Positions 19,171-28,210 are shown, counted from the stretch's first letter. The stretch is DNA of 64,000 bases from Flavobacterium limnosediminis JC2902 (GCF_000498535.1 NZ_AVGG01000019.1:124001-188000), one strand, 5' to 3'. Notes: generated from the sequence alone by a model not told the origin. A program made the numbers and translations.

Positions 19171-19398
19171 CTACTCCTCGTAACGTTTCATCTCCCTGTC
19201 GTAAAACTCACCAGCGTGGTTTATTAGTCTTTCCATTTCGGCTTCGATTTCTTCCTCTTCTTCTTCATCCAATTCTTCTAAAAACTCGATTTCGTCGTCT
19301 TTTAAATTGATAATGAATCTTGGGTAATCCAAGTGAATAATGAAAATATCGTCCGGAAAATCGGTGTTGTCTGCTAATACAAATTTTGGTAATTCCAT
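19171..19398 (-). CDS. Small acidic hypothetical protein
   Basis: 75 residues, MELPKFVLADNTDFPDDIFI followed by a run of Glu (EELDEEEEEEIEAEMERL). No domain recognised; similar short acidic proteins with a FIIHLDYPRFIINL core are common in flavobacteria. The upstream region has a 16-bp direct repeat (GTGGATTTGATTATTT, about 19409-19440) and a TTACTTTG -7-like element. Role unknown. Confidence 0.7.
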   Translation of the reverse strand: MELPKFVLADNTDFPDDIFIIHLDYPRFIINLKDDEIEFLEELDEEEEEEIEAEMERLINHAGEFYDREMKRYEE

Positions 19399-19495
19399 AG
19401 GTGTGTGGATTTGATTATTTGTGGATTTGATTATTTGTTTGATTCGTTAGGCAAAGTAACAAAGAAACAAATTACCAAATAAACTTTTAAAAAAA

Positions 19496-20401
19496 CTATT
19501 TATCAGAAATTATAACCGGAACATTTCCTTTACCCATAAAAATCACCTTCGAGTTGTTGGAAGTGGCAATTTCTTTTTGTGCTTTGATTTGTTCGTATTG
19601 CAATTGTTTGTCAGTCAAACCGGTTGAAATGATACGCTGATAATCGGCGATACCTTGTGCTTCTACTCGTTTACGTTCGGCTTCCTGTTTTTCTTTTTGA
19701 AGTACGAATTGCATTTTCTGGGCTTCCTGTTCGGCATTGATTTTACTCTCGATTGTGGTTTTCACCGAAGCCGGTAAATTGATGTTTCGAATTAACAATT
19801 GCTCTAAAATCAGTCCTCTTTTCTTGAAATCGTCTTCGATGCTTTTGTAAATTCTTTGTTGGAATTCGTTTCGTTTTGTCGAATACAAAGCCACGGCATC
19901 ATAATAAACAGCGTTGTCACGAATACGGGTTCTGGTTACCGGGCGGACAATTTTATCGGCATAGTTGACACCAATCTGTTTGAAAATTTTCGGAGCGTCT
20001 TCCGGGGAAATCCGGTACAAAACAGTTAAGTCGATTACCACTTCCAATCCGTCATTAGACAATACCCGAATCGCATCATCGCCTTCCTGAGCCCCCTCAC
20101 TGTGAATTGCCGACATCGTGTAATTTTGGGTCTGAATATCAAAAGGGGTAATATTCAGCAACGGATTTACAACATGCAAACCACTTTCCAGAATATCAGG
20201 CTGCACCCTTCCGTAAAGTGCTTTTACACCGACCTGACCGGCCTCAATCTGTTTAAAAGCGGAGGAAAGCACACCTAAAAGGATTACGACAAAACCAACA
20301 TTTCTGAGAATCGCCGAAAATTTAGACAACTGATTTGGGCTGCTCTTCAGTGCGAAACCCGCAATAACAAGTATCACACCAATAATAAGTAACAGTATCA
20401 T
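19496..20401 (-). CDS. Prohibitin-family (SPFH/Band 7) membrane protein
   Basis: 301 residues: one or two N-terminal hydrophobic stretches (residues 1-45), then an SPFH domain with VGVKALYGRVQPDILESGLHVVNP, RISPEDAPKIFKQIGVNYADKIVRPV and the helical EAQKMQFVLQKEKQEAERKRVEAQGIADYQRI typical of prohibitins. These assemble into ring-like inner-membrane microdomains and often modulate FtsH. Ends with a putative short beta segment (NSKVIFMGKGNVPVIIS). Single gene. Confidence 0.93.
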   Translation of the reverse strand: MILLLIIGVILVIAGFALKSSPNQLSKFSAILRNVGFVVILLGVLSSAFKQIEAGQVGVKALYGRVQPDILESGLHVVNPLLNITPFDIQTQNYTMSAIHSEGAQEGDDAIRVLSNDGLEVVIDLTVLYRISPEDAPKIFKQIGVNYADKIVRPVTRTRIRDNAVYYDAVALYSTKRNEFQQRIYKSIEDDFKKRGLILEQLLIRNINLPASVKTTIESKINAEQEAQKMQFVLQKEKQEAERKRVEAQGIADYQRIISTGLTDKQLQYEQIKAQKEIATSNNSKVIFMGKGNVPVIISDK

Positions 20402-20710
20402 TTTTTATGTTTTAAATTATACTGTGATTATACGTAAATACTTATTAATAGTTACAAATAAAGATTTTATTTGCAACTGAGCGCTTACTAACGAGAAGAG
20501 GTATTCTCATGTCTCTTCAGTAAAGATCTTTAATCATCAGATTACCGGAACTCTTTGTATGAAAGGAGATTATCCGAAAAGTAAAACAAACGTCTTTATG
20601 TCCTCCTATACCAAAGACTTTTTAATTTAATAAGCAAAGAAATAACAATCTTAATTGATTGGTAAAAAGAATAAAAGAAGTCGGAAGATTAAATAATGCC
20701 TTGAAACGAG

Positions 20711-20857
20711 CTTCCGTGGACTTGAAATGGTCTTCCGGGTCGCTGAAATGGTCTTCCGGGGACTTGAAACGGTCTTCCGGGTGATTGGAATTTGCTTCCG
20801 TGATCTTGAAACATCCTTACGTGTTGTTGAAATAGTCTTCACAAGGGTTTTCAGAGA
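20711..20857. repeat. Array of seven degenerate 21-bp repeats
   Basis: CTTCCG-type units begin at 20711, 20732, 20753, 20774, 20795, 20816 and 20837, i.e. exactly every 21 bp, with consensus CTTCCGGGGACTTGAAACGGT and more conserved outer parts than middle. Because 21 is divisible by three, an open frame results on the minus strand (20651-20866), which I do not regard as a gene. The tract 20402-20710 shows no other feature. The array ends about 120 bp before the gene at 20975. Confidence 0.9.
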
Positions 20858-20974
20858 TTTTCGCAAGGTTGGAAGTTCTTTTTGTAGGTTATTACCTTAA
20901 AATAATTATTGCAAATAGGTTATTTCTGCCAAAAAACAACTACATTCGTGTCCCAACCCAAAAAAATCAGTTTT

Positions 20975-21670
20975 ATGAAAAAACAAGAAGTAACCCGTTT
21001 GTATAAATTTTCAGATGCCACCCTGGTAGCTTTAGGAAAAGAAAAGATTGCATTTATGCGCCGTGACCTGGAGGCATTTACATCCTTTGGAATCACAGTA
21101 GCGATGATCTCCGACCTTGAGAGCAATCTTATCCAATTTTCAGATGGCATTACCGACATCGAAGCGTTGAGCGACCAAACCGGAGTCACGGAAAACAAAA
21201 CAAACAAAGCCGAACAACTTAGAGTAGCCATCAGAAACGTTATGACCCGGGTGGAATTGAAATATGGGACAAACAGTGCCCGATACAAAAAATTTGGCAC
21301 TGGGGCTATCTCGCAATTATCCGACCCGGAATTGTTTATTACCGGAAAAAGAGTGGTTCGTGTAGGAACAGAGTTTTTAGATGATCTTGCAAGTCACGGA
21401 CTGACAACCGAAATGCTGATTAACATCTCGTCTTTATGCTATGAATTTGAAAATCTGATGCTGGATTTACAGGTAAAAATGAGTGAGCGTGACATCATTC
21501 AGGAAGACAGGGTTGAAGCAGGAAATGCAGTTTACGCTACTCTAGTAAGTTATACCACTACAGGCCGTAGCATCTGGGAAACCACGGATGTAGCCAAGTA
21601 CAACGATTACATTATTTACGATACGGTATCGGGAGAAGCACCTATTGTTCCCACTGCTGAAATCCAATAG
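20975..21670 (+). CDS. Helical protein of unknown function with internal duplication
   Basis: 232 residues from the ATG at 20975 (MKKQEVTRLYKFSDATLVAL). It is all-helical and soluble. Two segments align: FMRRDLEAFTSFGITVAMISDLESNLIQF near residues 25-53 and FLDDLASHGLTTEMLINISSLCYEFENLM near residues 128-156, suggesting a duplicated helical unit. No recognised domain. It directly follows the 21-bp repeat array, and precedes the thioredoxin-like gene by 32 bp. Any link between the array and this protein is inference from position only. Confidence 0.75.
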   Translation: MKKQEVTRLYKFSDATLVALGKEKIAFMRRDLEAFTSFGITVAMISDLESNLIQFSDGITDIEALSDQTGVTENKTNKAEQLRVAIRNVMTRVELKYGTNSARYKKFGTGAISQLSDPELFITGKRVVRVGTEFLDDLASHGLTTEMLINISSLCYEFENLMLDLQVKMSERDIIQEDRVEAGNAVYATLVSYTTTGRSIWETTDVAKYNDYIIYDTVSGEAPIVPTAEIQ

Positions 21671-21702
21671 CTGTGTACTATGATATCAAAAAACTATCAA
21701 AG

Positions 21703-23115
21703 ATGAAACACTTTATTATCGCAGGACTTTTATTTTTTGGAATCTGCATAACTGCAAATTCACAGACAAATAAAGTTAATTATGAATTATCTGCTTTGTA
21801 CAATAACAATTTTCGAAAATTTATATATAATGAGCATAATGCCGATTCAGCATTTTATTATGTCAAAAAAATAGCTTCAGACAAACTCTTAGAACCATCT
21901 TTGAAGGATTTAATGCATAATCAATTTACTCAATCGTTTATTAAAAACATCTCAGAAGGCATAAATGATGCAAATCAAATAAATCAATTGAATAAGACAA
22001 TTGCGGTAAGCAAATTGGTCTTATCAAAAATAGATACTGATACTACTCATCTACTCAAAGAAGTAGCAAGACCGATTATTATTTGGACTAAAATTCAGGA
22101 TAATCCGAATGACATACCCCTTCTAACAAATCTTGCAACGGAGTTTCTTACTCATAACCTGACACCGTCCCAATTCTATTCTAACAAAACTGGTCGGTAC
22201 GGGTTATTGATTTACAAAATCATAAATGAAAAACCCGAATTAAAACCATTGGCTTTAAAAATATACAATTCTATTAAAGATAATTTGAAAAACAATCAAA
22301 TAGCTGCCACAGAATTAACCTCAAGAACAGAGCTACAAAAAAGAGCATATTACAGATATTTATATGCTTTTATCAGCAGTAATGAAGCCTCCACAACTGC
22401 TGACCCATTTCAAAAACAAGCTTTATTGAAAACTGCATTTGACTTTAGCCCCGATTTTAATGATAAAAATAATCAACAAGGATATTATTATGATATGGGC
22501 TTTCTTGGCGGTAAAGAATCTTTTGAAGAGGATTATCTGACATTTCTCATCAAAAATGACTCTGATAAAAAACAAGTTTTGCAAACCCTCCTCAAAACGG
22601 CATTAAATGAGCCTAATTATAAGGAAAAACTTCGACAATTTTATACTGAAATTTATCCCTCCGACTCAAATTTTTCCACCTTTTGGGCTGAATCAATAGA
22701 AAATAAAGCCGAACCTTCTCCAGTAATCATAACAAATCAGATTGATAAAAAACTATTTTCAAGCAAGGAATTCCACGGAAAATGGATCCTAATTGACTTT
22801 TGGGGAACCTGGTGCGCACCATGCAGAAGAGAACATCCTGATTTACAAAAATTCTACAACCAACTTGTCTTACAAAATTCAAATAAAATAGCATTATTAA
22901 CTTTCGCTTGCAAAGATACAGAGGATAAGGTTGCAAAATACATGAAAGAAAAAGGTTATTCATTCCCAGTTGCAATGTCTGACGGGAATTTTGAAACTAA
23001 TTTTAAAGTTCAAGGCTATCCAACAAAAATTTTAGTAACCCCCAAAGGGAAATACATTAGAATCCCTTTTGACACTGATTGGGTAAATTTTATAAAACAG
23101 TACAGCGATTTGTAA
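21703..23115 (+). CDS. TlpA-like thioredoxin-fold protein with large N-terminal domain
   Basis: 470 residues from the ATG at 21703. Signal peptide (MKHFIIAGLLFFGICITANS), ~320 residues of helical, TPR-like sequence, and a C-terminal thioredoxin domain with FWGTWCAPCRREHPDL, active-site Cys near residues 371 and 374, and a cis-Pro loop QGYPTKILV. Such proteins are periplasmic thiol-disulfide oxidoreductases acting on secreted or cytochrome-type proteins. Base composition is more AT rich than the neighbouring genes. Possibly co-transcribed with the preceding gene. Strong terminator follows. Confidence 0.88.
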   Translation: MKHFIIAGLLFFGICITANSQTNKVNYELSALYNNNFRKFIYNEHNADSAFYYVKKIASDKLLEPSLKDLMHNQFTQSFIKNISEGINDANQINQLNKTIAVSKLVLSKIDTDTTHLLKEVARPIIIWTKIQDNPNDIPLLTNLATEFLTHNLTPSQFYSNKTGRYGLLIYKIINEKPELKPLALKIYNSIKDNLKNNQIAATELTSRTELQKRAYYRYLYAFISSNEASTTADPFQKQALLKTAFDFSPDFNDKNNQQGYYYDMGFLGGKESFEEDYLTFLIKNDSDKKQVLQTLLKTALNEPNYKEKLRQFYTEIYPSDSNFSTFWAESIENKAEPSPVIITNQIDKKLFSSKEFHGKWILIDFWGTWCAPCRREHPDLQKFYNQLVLQNSNKIALLTFACKDTEDKVAKYMKEKGYSFPVAMSDGNFETNFKVQGYPTKILVTPKGKYIRIPFDTDWVNFIKQYSDL

Positions 23116-23161
23116 AAAAGCACAATACACAACTGCCGCCTTTTGCAAGCGGAACGTTTAA

Positions 23162-23204
23162 AAAAATAACCCCATAAAAAAACAGTTTTTATGGGGTTAT
23201 TTTT
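23162..23204. terminator. Bidirectional intrinsic terminator
   Basis: Perfect 19-bp stem AAAAATAACCCCATAAAAA / its complement, 5-nt loop, between two convergent genes. Confidence 0.9.
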
Positions 23205-23224
23205 TAATTACGAATTACAAAGTA

Positions 23225-24598
23225 TTAATCTCGAGCAATTAATTTATTAGTTAAATGATTGAAGCGAAGATACAAAAAGATGGCCGCTGCGGTTAATCCG
23301 GCCAGAAGTCCGATCCAGATGCCCACCGCTTTCAAATCGGTATACAATCCTAAGTAAATTGAAATCGGAAAACCGATAACCCAATAGGAAACAAACGTCA
23401 TGTACATTGGGATTTTCACATCCTGCAAACCGCGAAGTGCTCCCAAAACCACCACCTGAATCCCATCGGAAATCTGAAAAATAGCTGCAATTATAATTAA
23501 ATGTGACGCTATTGAAATCACTTCGGTATTATCTTTCAAATGGGCTAAATCATTTGCATTCATAAACATTTCGGGCAAAAGCTGATGAAAAACAACAAAA
23601 ATAAGAGCAAAAATCACCTGAACTATAATGGCTAATAAAAATATGGAACGTGCCACAATCCGCAACCCGATAAAATCCTGTGACCCTTTGAAATTCCCCA
23701 CACGCACCATTCCCGCAACTCCGAAACCGGATACGAACATAAAGGTAAATGTCGCCAAACTCAACGCGATCTGATTCGCTGCCTGACTCGTTGTCCCCAA
23801 AAGTCCGGAAAGCCAAATCGCACCGGTGAACAAAGCTACCTCAAAAAACATCTGCATGGCAGAAGGCAAACCAAGGTTCACAATTTTGTTTACAATATCC
23901 TTTTGAAGTTCCTTAAACGAAAACTGTTCGAAATAGGTTTGGAACCGTGCCTTGTGTTTTAAGGAGAAATGAATAAAGATCAGCATTATAAAACGGGAAA
24001 TCACGGTACCCCAGGCAGCGCCCAACATGCCCAGTTTCGGAAAAAACCAGATTCCGTAAATCAGGACTACATTCAGAAAAACATGCACCACATTACAGAT
24101 AAGGTTCGCCCACATGGCCACTTTCGTCTCCGATTTTCCGTCGGCGAATTGCTTATATCCCTGAAAAATGATCAGCGGAATCAGTGAAAAAGCCACGATG
24201 TCCAAAAACGGTTTCGCCATTTCCACTACGGCTTCAGGTTGCCCCATGTATACGATAAGCGGTTTTGAGAAGTAAATCGCCAAAAAAAGGAATATCCCTA
24301 AAAAGGTACACAGCAACAATCCATGATGAAAAATGGTTCGTTCTTTATCCACATTTTTCTCACCGTCCGCTTCGGCTACCAAAGGCGTAATGGCCGTCGA
24401 AAATCCCAAACCGATTGACATCGCTATGAAAACGAAACTGTTGGCTAAAGAAGCCGCTGCCAATTCGGTCGGACCCAATTTCCCAACCATGATATTATCT
24501 ACAATTCCCACTAAGGTATGGCCCAGCATCCCGAGAATGATCGGATAAGCTAATTTTAAATTATAGGAGAACTCTTTGGTATAGACGGACAAACGCAT
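23225..24598 (-). CDS. MATE-family multidrug/Na+ antiporter
   Basis: 457 residues, about 12 membrane helices. The N-terminal LAYPIILGMLGHTLVGIVDNIMVGKLGPTELAAASLANS and the mid-protein AWGTVISRF and QAANQIALSLATFTFM are typical of the NorM branch of the MATE family. It exports cationic drugs or metabolites in exchange for Na+ or H+. Single gene with a TACCTTTG -7 box just upstream. Confidence 0.92.
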   Translation of the reverse strand: MRLSVYTKEFSYNLKLAYPIILGMLGHTLVGIVDNIMVGKLGPTELAAASLANSFVFIAMSIGLGFSTAITPLVAEADGEKNVDKERTIFHHGLLLCTFLGIFLFLAIYFSKPLIVYMGQPEAVVEMAKPFLDIVAFSLIPLIIFQGYKQFADGKSETKVAMWANLICNVVHVFLNVVLIYGIWFFPKLGMLGAAWGTVISRFIMLIFIHFSLKHKARFQTYFEQFSFKELQKDIVNKIVNLGLPSAMQMFFEVALFTGAIWLSGLLGTTSQAANQIALSLATFTFMFVSGFGVAGMVRVGNFKGSQDFIGLRIVARSIFLLAIIVQVIFALIFVVFHQLLPEMFMNANDLAHLKDNTEVISIASHLIIIAAIFQISDGIQVVVLGALRGLQDVKIPMYMTFVSYWVIGFPISIYLGLYTDLKAVGIWIGLLAGLTAAAIFLYLRFNHLTNKLIARD

Positions 24599-24613
24599 TT
24601 TTTAAATTTTGTG

Positions 24614-24621
24614 CAAAGGTA
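24614..24621 (-). promoter_or_regulatory. -7 element of the MATE gene
   Basis: TACCTTTG on the minus strand, 15 bp upstream of the start codon; good TAnnTTTG match, no clear -33. Confidence 0.5.
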
Positions 24622-24816
24622 AGCACTGGAGTTTCGCAAAATGTTATTAAAAAATAAAAATTTAACTCAATTTTGATTTTTACGTAAAAATTTAAAAGTC
24701 AAAACAATACGCCTTATCTGTCGGAAACCTTAAGATATTTTAACATATCCATACAAACTAAAAAACCGAATTTACAGTTCTGATACTGAAAAACTAACCT
24801 AAAATGTATTTTTAGT

Positions 24817-25377
24817 ATGAACAAGATCCCCAAAATCTTAAGTCTGTTTGCTATTATGGCAGCAGTATTATTTACCATCGAAACCAAGGCACAAGATGAG
24901 GAAAAACCTCTGAAACCGGAATACCTGCGCCATTGGCGCATCGGATACGGACTCAATCTGGGCCTTCCTTTCGGCAATGATTACAATTTCAGTTTAGGAG
25001 CCGATGCCCGTTTGCAGTATGATATCACCACCAAAACATCGTTGGCTTTTACCACAGGTTATACCCATTTGTTCAGCCCTGATAAAGATTCCGGGTTTAT
25101 CCCCGCAAAATTGGGCTTCAAGGCATTTTTAGGCAATCAGTATTATGTATTGGGAGAAGCCGGAGGCGCTTTCGGAACCACAAAAGAATTAGGCAATTCT
25201 TTTTTATGGGCACCGGGAATGGGAGTGGCTACCAAGCACATCGACATCAGTCTGCGTTATGAAAACTATTCCGATTTTGATCTGGGACAAATTTCACTGC
25301 GCCTGGCCTATGGTTTCAGTTCTAAAAAAATCAACAACTATCAAAACAAGAAGAAAAACAAAAAAACGCCACGTTAG
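24817..25377 (+). CDS. Outer membrane beta-barrel-like protein
   Basis: 186 residues with a signal peptide ending ETKAQ (residue ~26). The mature part alternates hydrophobic and polar residues in short strands with aromatic girdle residues (YGLNLGLPF, LAFTTGYTHLF, ISLRLAYGFS), as expected for an 8-strand OmpW/OmpX-sized barrel, and ends with a very basic tail (KNKKTPR) instead of a terminal aromatic. Function unknown. Stop codon lies within an 11-bp sequence repeated at 25552. Confidence 0.7.
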   Translation: MNKIPKILSLFAIMAAVLFTIETKAQDEEKPLKPEYLRHWRIGYGLNLGLPFGNDYNFSLGADARLQYDITTKTSLAFTTGYTHLFSPDKDSGFIPAKLGFKAFLGNQYYVLGEAGGAFGTTKELGNSFLWAPGMGVATKHIDISLRYENYSDFDLGQISLRLAYGFSSKKINNYQNKKKNKKTPR

Positions 25378-25467
25378 GCCTACCGTCTGGACACACCACT
25401 AAAAAATAGTATACAGATAATGCTGATTGAAAAGATTTGCACTGATTCATATTCTTATTAAAAAACT

Positions 25468-25517
25468 TAGCCACGAATTCACTAATTATTTTGTATAAAT
25501 TAGTGAATTCGTGGCTA
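25468..25517. repeat. Palindromic element, 20-bp perfect arms (copy 2)
   Basis: TAGCCACGAATTCACTAATT (25468-25487), 10-nt loop, perfect complement at 25498-25517. Same core and loop length as 13552-13599; again between convergent genes. Confidence 0.9.
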
Positions 25518-25569
25518 GAATTTTATTTAAATATACGTATCCCGACGGGTACCACGTTAGGCATTTTTT

Positions 25570-26445
25570 TTATTTCTTCAACTGATCGCGATACATCGCA
25601 AAATTCGCTTTCACTTTCTCATCCAGTTCGGGTTCTTTAATATCAGTATGTTGCTGCATTTCTTCCCAGATGATTTTGGCCACCATGTAACGGGCCATTT
25701 CCTTGTCATCAGCCGGAATCACATACCAAGGGGCATGCGGTTTTGAGGTTTTGTTAATCGCCTCTTCATAATAACTCATATAATCATCCCAACGGTCACG
25801 CTCTTTTAAATCGCCGGGCGAGAATTTCCAGTGATGCTCTTCCTCTTCCAGACGACGGAGTAATCGTTTGCGCTGTTCTTCCTTGCTCATGTGGAAATAA
25901 AACTTCAACACGATCGTTCCGTTTTGTGCAATGTGCTTCTCGAAATTATTGATTTGTTCGAAGCGGTTTTCCCAGAAATCGGCAGGAATATCTTCCACTT
26001 TTTCAATTCCGGGTAAATTCTCGTTTAAAATATATTCCGGATGCACGCGGGTCACCAGCACATTTTCATAATGCGTACGATTGAAAACCGCGAACTTCCC
26101 TTTTTCGGGTAACGCCAGATAATGACGCCATAAATAATCGTGTTCGAGTTCGGTGGAATTGGGCGTTTTAAAACTGTGCACCACTACCCCACGCGGATTG
26201 AATTCCTTAAAAACTTCCCGAATCAGACTGTCTTTCCCCGACGTATCCATACCCTGAAGACAAATCAACACGCCGTATCGATTGTGCGCGTACATCACGT
26301 CCTGCAACTCACTCAGCTTGGCCTGAACCTTGTCGAGTTTGTCCTCCTTATCGTCATCATTAAGAGAAGTCTTCAGCTCGGTCGGAAAACCGGCTATTTT
26401 AAAAGTCGAGGTGATTTTAAAATCATCGGGATTAAATACTGCCAT
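25570..26445 (-). CDS. Polyphosphate kinase 2 family protein
   Basis: 291 residues. Walker A-like GMDTSGKDS (residues 65-73), Walker B/active region NRTHYENVLVTRVHPE, and the lid with RRLEEEEHHWKFSPGDLKERDRW identify PPK2. The length of about 290 matches the class that phosphorylates AMP and/or ADP using polyphosphate; exact nucleotide preference cannot be read off. Cytosolic. Convergent with the beta-barrel gene; no polyphosphatase or ppk1 adjacent. Confidence 0.93.
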   Translation of the reverse strand: MAVFNPDDFKITSTFKIAGFPTELKTSLNDDDKEDKLDKVQAKLSELQDVMYAHNRYGVLICLQGMDTSGKDSLIREVFKEFNPRGVVVHSFKTPNSTELEHDYLWRHYLALPEKGKFAVFNRTHYENVLVTRVHPEYILNENLPGIEKVEDIPADFWENRFEQINNFEKHIAQNGTIVLKFYFHMSKEEQRKRLLRRLEEEEHHWKFSPGDLKERDRWDDYMSYYEEAINKTSKPHAPWYVIPADDKEMARYMVAKIIWEEMQQHTDIKEPELDEKVKANFAMYRDQLKK

Positions 26446-26490
26446 AATTTTCGGATTATATTCGTAAATATAAGTAATTTTAGGAGCTTG

Positions 26491-26565
26491 TTCCCGCTGT
26501 CCACTGTATCTTTTTTTGCCATTTGTGAAAGCAAAAAAAGGATGCCGTTCCCATCGGGGCTAAAC
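26491..26565. repeat. REP-like palindromic element, second type
   Basis: Outer frame TTCCCGCTGTCCACT ... CGTTCCCATCGGGGCTA with an inner stem CTTTTTTTGC (26510-26519) / GCAAAAAAAG (26531-26540). The outer frame resembles the element at 3681-3734. It fills the gap between the divergent ppk2 and DUF6929-type genes. Confidence 0.55.
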
Positions 26566-26579
26566 CAAAAAAAGAACGT

Positions 26580-27416
26580 ATGCATAAATTCACCCTGGAA
26601 ATCCTGTTTCAGATTATCGGAATCGGTTCGGCTTCCGGACTTATCCATAAAGACAATCAGTTGTTTGTTATTGGCGACAACAGCGGTTATCTGTACGAAT
26701 ATCAAATCACCAATAATGAATTGAAACGGCATCCGTTAAGCGAAAATCTATCTGAAAACATACCCAAAAAAGACAAACCCGATTTTGAAGCTATAACCGA
26801 ATTCGACGGAAAATTTTACGTGTTTGGCTCAGGATCCACCGAAAAAAGGAACAAAATGGTAACCCTTGACGCCAAATCGAAGGAAATCATCGCCACCACT
26901 GATCTGAGTGATTTGTATCTGGTCATGCAAACGTTTGCCGAATTACCACAAGACGACCTCAACATAGAAGGTGCCGTTTATAATGGATCGGAATGGTTTT
27001 TCTTCAATCGTGGGAATGGTGCCAAAGGAAAAAATATCATTTTCACGGTTCAGGGAAAAAATCTTACCGAAGAATTCAACATCATTTCCACCGAATTTGA
27101 ACTTCCGAAAATAAAAGGCATCCGAGCCAGTTTTACCGACGCGGTTTTGGTTAACAAAAAAATCTACTTTTTAGCCACTGCCGAAAACACCAAATCAACC
27201 TATAATGACGGGGAAGTTATGGGCAGTTTGATTGGCCGCATCGATCTTGAAAAAATGAAAATCGATTTCACTCAGAAAATCACCGATACGCTGAAACTGG
27301 AAGGACTGACATTGTTTCAGGAAACGGATAAAGAAATTGTCTTCCTGCTTTGCGAGGACAACGATACTTCCGAATTAAAAACCGGTATTCATAAACTGGT
27401 TCTGAAAAAGAAGTAA
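26580..27416 (+). CDS. DUF6929-like beta-propeller protein
   Basis: 278 residues, no signal peptide. The regular spacing of strand motifs (DNQLFVIGDNSGYLYEYQI, DGKFYVFGSGSTEKRN, NGSEWFFFNRGNG, INLE...FLL) resembles a propeller; NRGNG and the SGLI/SDFEA-type motifs recall the DUF6929 family of flavobacteria. Biochemical role unknown. Ends in a strong terminator. Confidence 0.7.
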   Translation: MHKFTLEILFQIIGIGSASGLIHKDNQLFVIGDNSGYLYEYQITNNELKRHPLSENLSENIPKKDKPDFEAITEFDGKFYVFGSGSTEKRNKMVTLDAKSKEIIATTDLSDLYLVMQTFAELPQDDLNIEGAVYNGSEWFFFNRGNGAKGKNIIFTVQGKNLTEEFNIISTEFELPKIKGIRASFTDAVLVNKKIYFLATAENTKSTYNDGEVMGSLIGRIDLEKMKIDFTQKITDTLKLEGLTLFQETDKEIVFLLCEDNDTSELKTGIHKLVLKKK

Positions 27417-27436
27417 GATTCTGAAAACCATAATCA

Positions 27437-27466
27437 AAAAGGAACTGCATTAAAACAGTTCCTTTT
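27437..27466 (+). terminator. Intrinsic terminator
   Basis: AAAAGGAACTG / CAGTTCCTTTT with an 8-nt loop, 20 bp after the DUF6929-type gene. Confidence 0.8.
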
Positions 27467-27632
27467 CATTTTTATAAAAACACTTATTACCCGTATACTT
27501 CGCTGCCCTGCTTTGCTTAGCTACTGCTTTCTGAACTGAACCATACCAATAAGATAATATTTTTCTCAATAAAAACACCTGGAATTCAGAATTTTATAGT
27601 AACTTTAAATATTCGGTTTAAATCATAAGCAT

Positions 27633-28118
27633 ATGAGAAACAAGACTTTAAAAGGAGTATTATTTGCAGGCTTACTGACTCTACTGTTCGCTTGTAATAC
27701 CAAGAAAGAAGAACCCGCAACAGCAGTGGTTGACAAAGAACAGATAAAAAAAGAAATTCAGGCCAGAGAGGATGAATTTGCCGCGATTTATAATTCCGGA
27801 GAACTTAAAGATATAGGTTATTATGCAGAGGATGCGATAACCTTTTTTCAGAACCGGGCACCGTTGGTGGGCAAACAGGCCATCGTAGATTTTTTAAAAT
27901 CCGATTTAACTTCCAATTCCAATAAAATTTCGTTTCAGACAAACGATGTTTTTGTATCAAGTGATGGGAATCAGGTTGTGGAAGTTGGTTATTACAAAGT
28001 AGTTGATTCTACGAACACTACCCTTAACAGCGGAAATTACATGAGTTTATTTGAAAAAAGAGATGGCAAATATGTATGCCTTAGAGACATGAGTGCTTCT
28101 GACATGCCGAGTAAATAA
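27633..28118 (+). CDS. DUF4440/SnoaL-like (NTF2 fold) lipoprotein
   Basis: 161 residues. Lipoprotein signal LFAGLLTLLFACN with lipobox Cys at about residue 21, a Lys/Glu linker, then an NTF2-like domain (EIQAREDEFAAIYNSGELKDIGYYAEDAITFF, GKQAIVDFLKS, SGNYMSLFEKRDGKYVCLRDM) of the DUF4440 type. Such domains bind small ligands or isomerise steroids; no catalytic residues can be named here. Terminator downstream. Confidence 0.8.
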   Translation: MRNKTLKGVLFAGLLTLLFACNTKKEEPATAVVDKEQIKKEIQAREDEFAAIYNSGELKDIGYYAEDAITFFQNRAPLVGKQAIVDFLKSDLTSNSNKISFQTNDVFVSSDGNQVVEVGYYKVVDSTNTTLNSGNYMSLFEKRDGKYVCLRDMSASDMPSK

Positions 28119-28138
28119 GGTTTGCAGAAGTTGTTTTA

Positions 28139-28180
28139 AAAAGCGAGTGAACGAAAATAATTTTTCGTCCACTCGCTTTT
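28139..28180. terminator. Bidirectional intrinsic terminator
   Basis: AAAAGCGAGTG / CACTCGCTTTT with an extended inner ACGAAAA / TTTTCGT pairing, between convergent genes. Confidence 0.85.
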
Positions 28181-28210
28181 GTTTATTTATAGGGTAAAAA
28201 GTTCGGTTAC

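Noticed and set aside
20651..20866. Minus-strand ORF of 71 codons with TRKTISSPRK-like repeats
   Set aside because: It is the translation of the 21-bp repeat array, open only because 21 is divisible by three; no promoter, and the array makes better sense as noncoding DNA.
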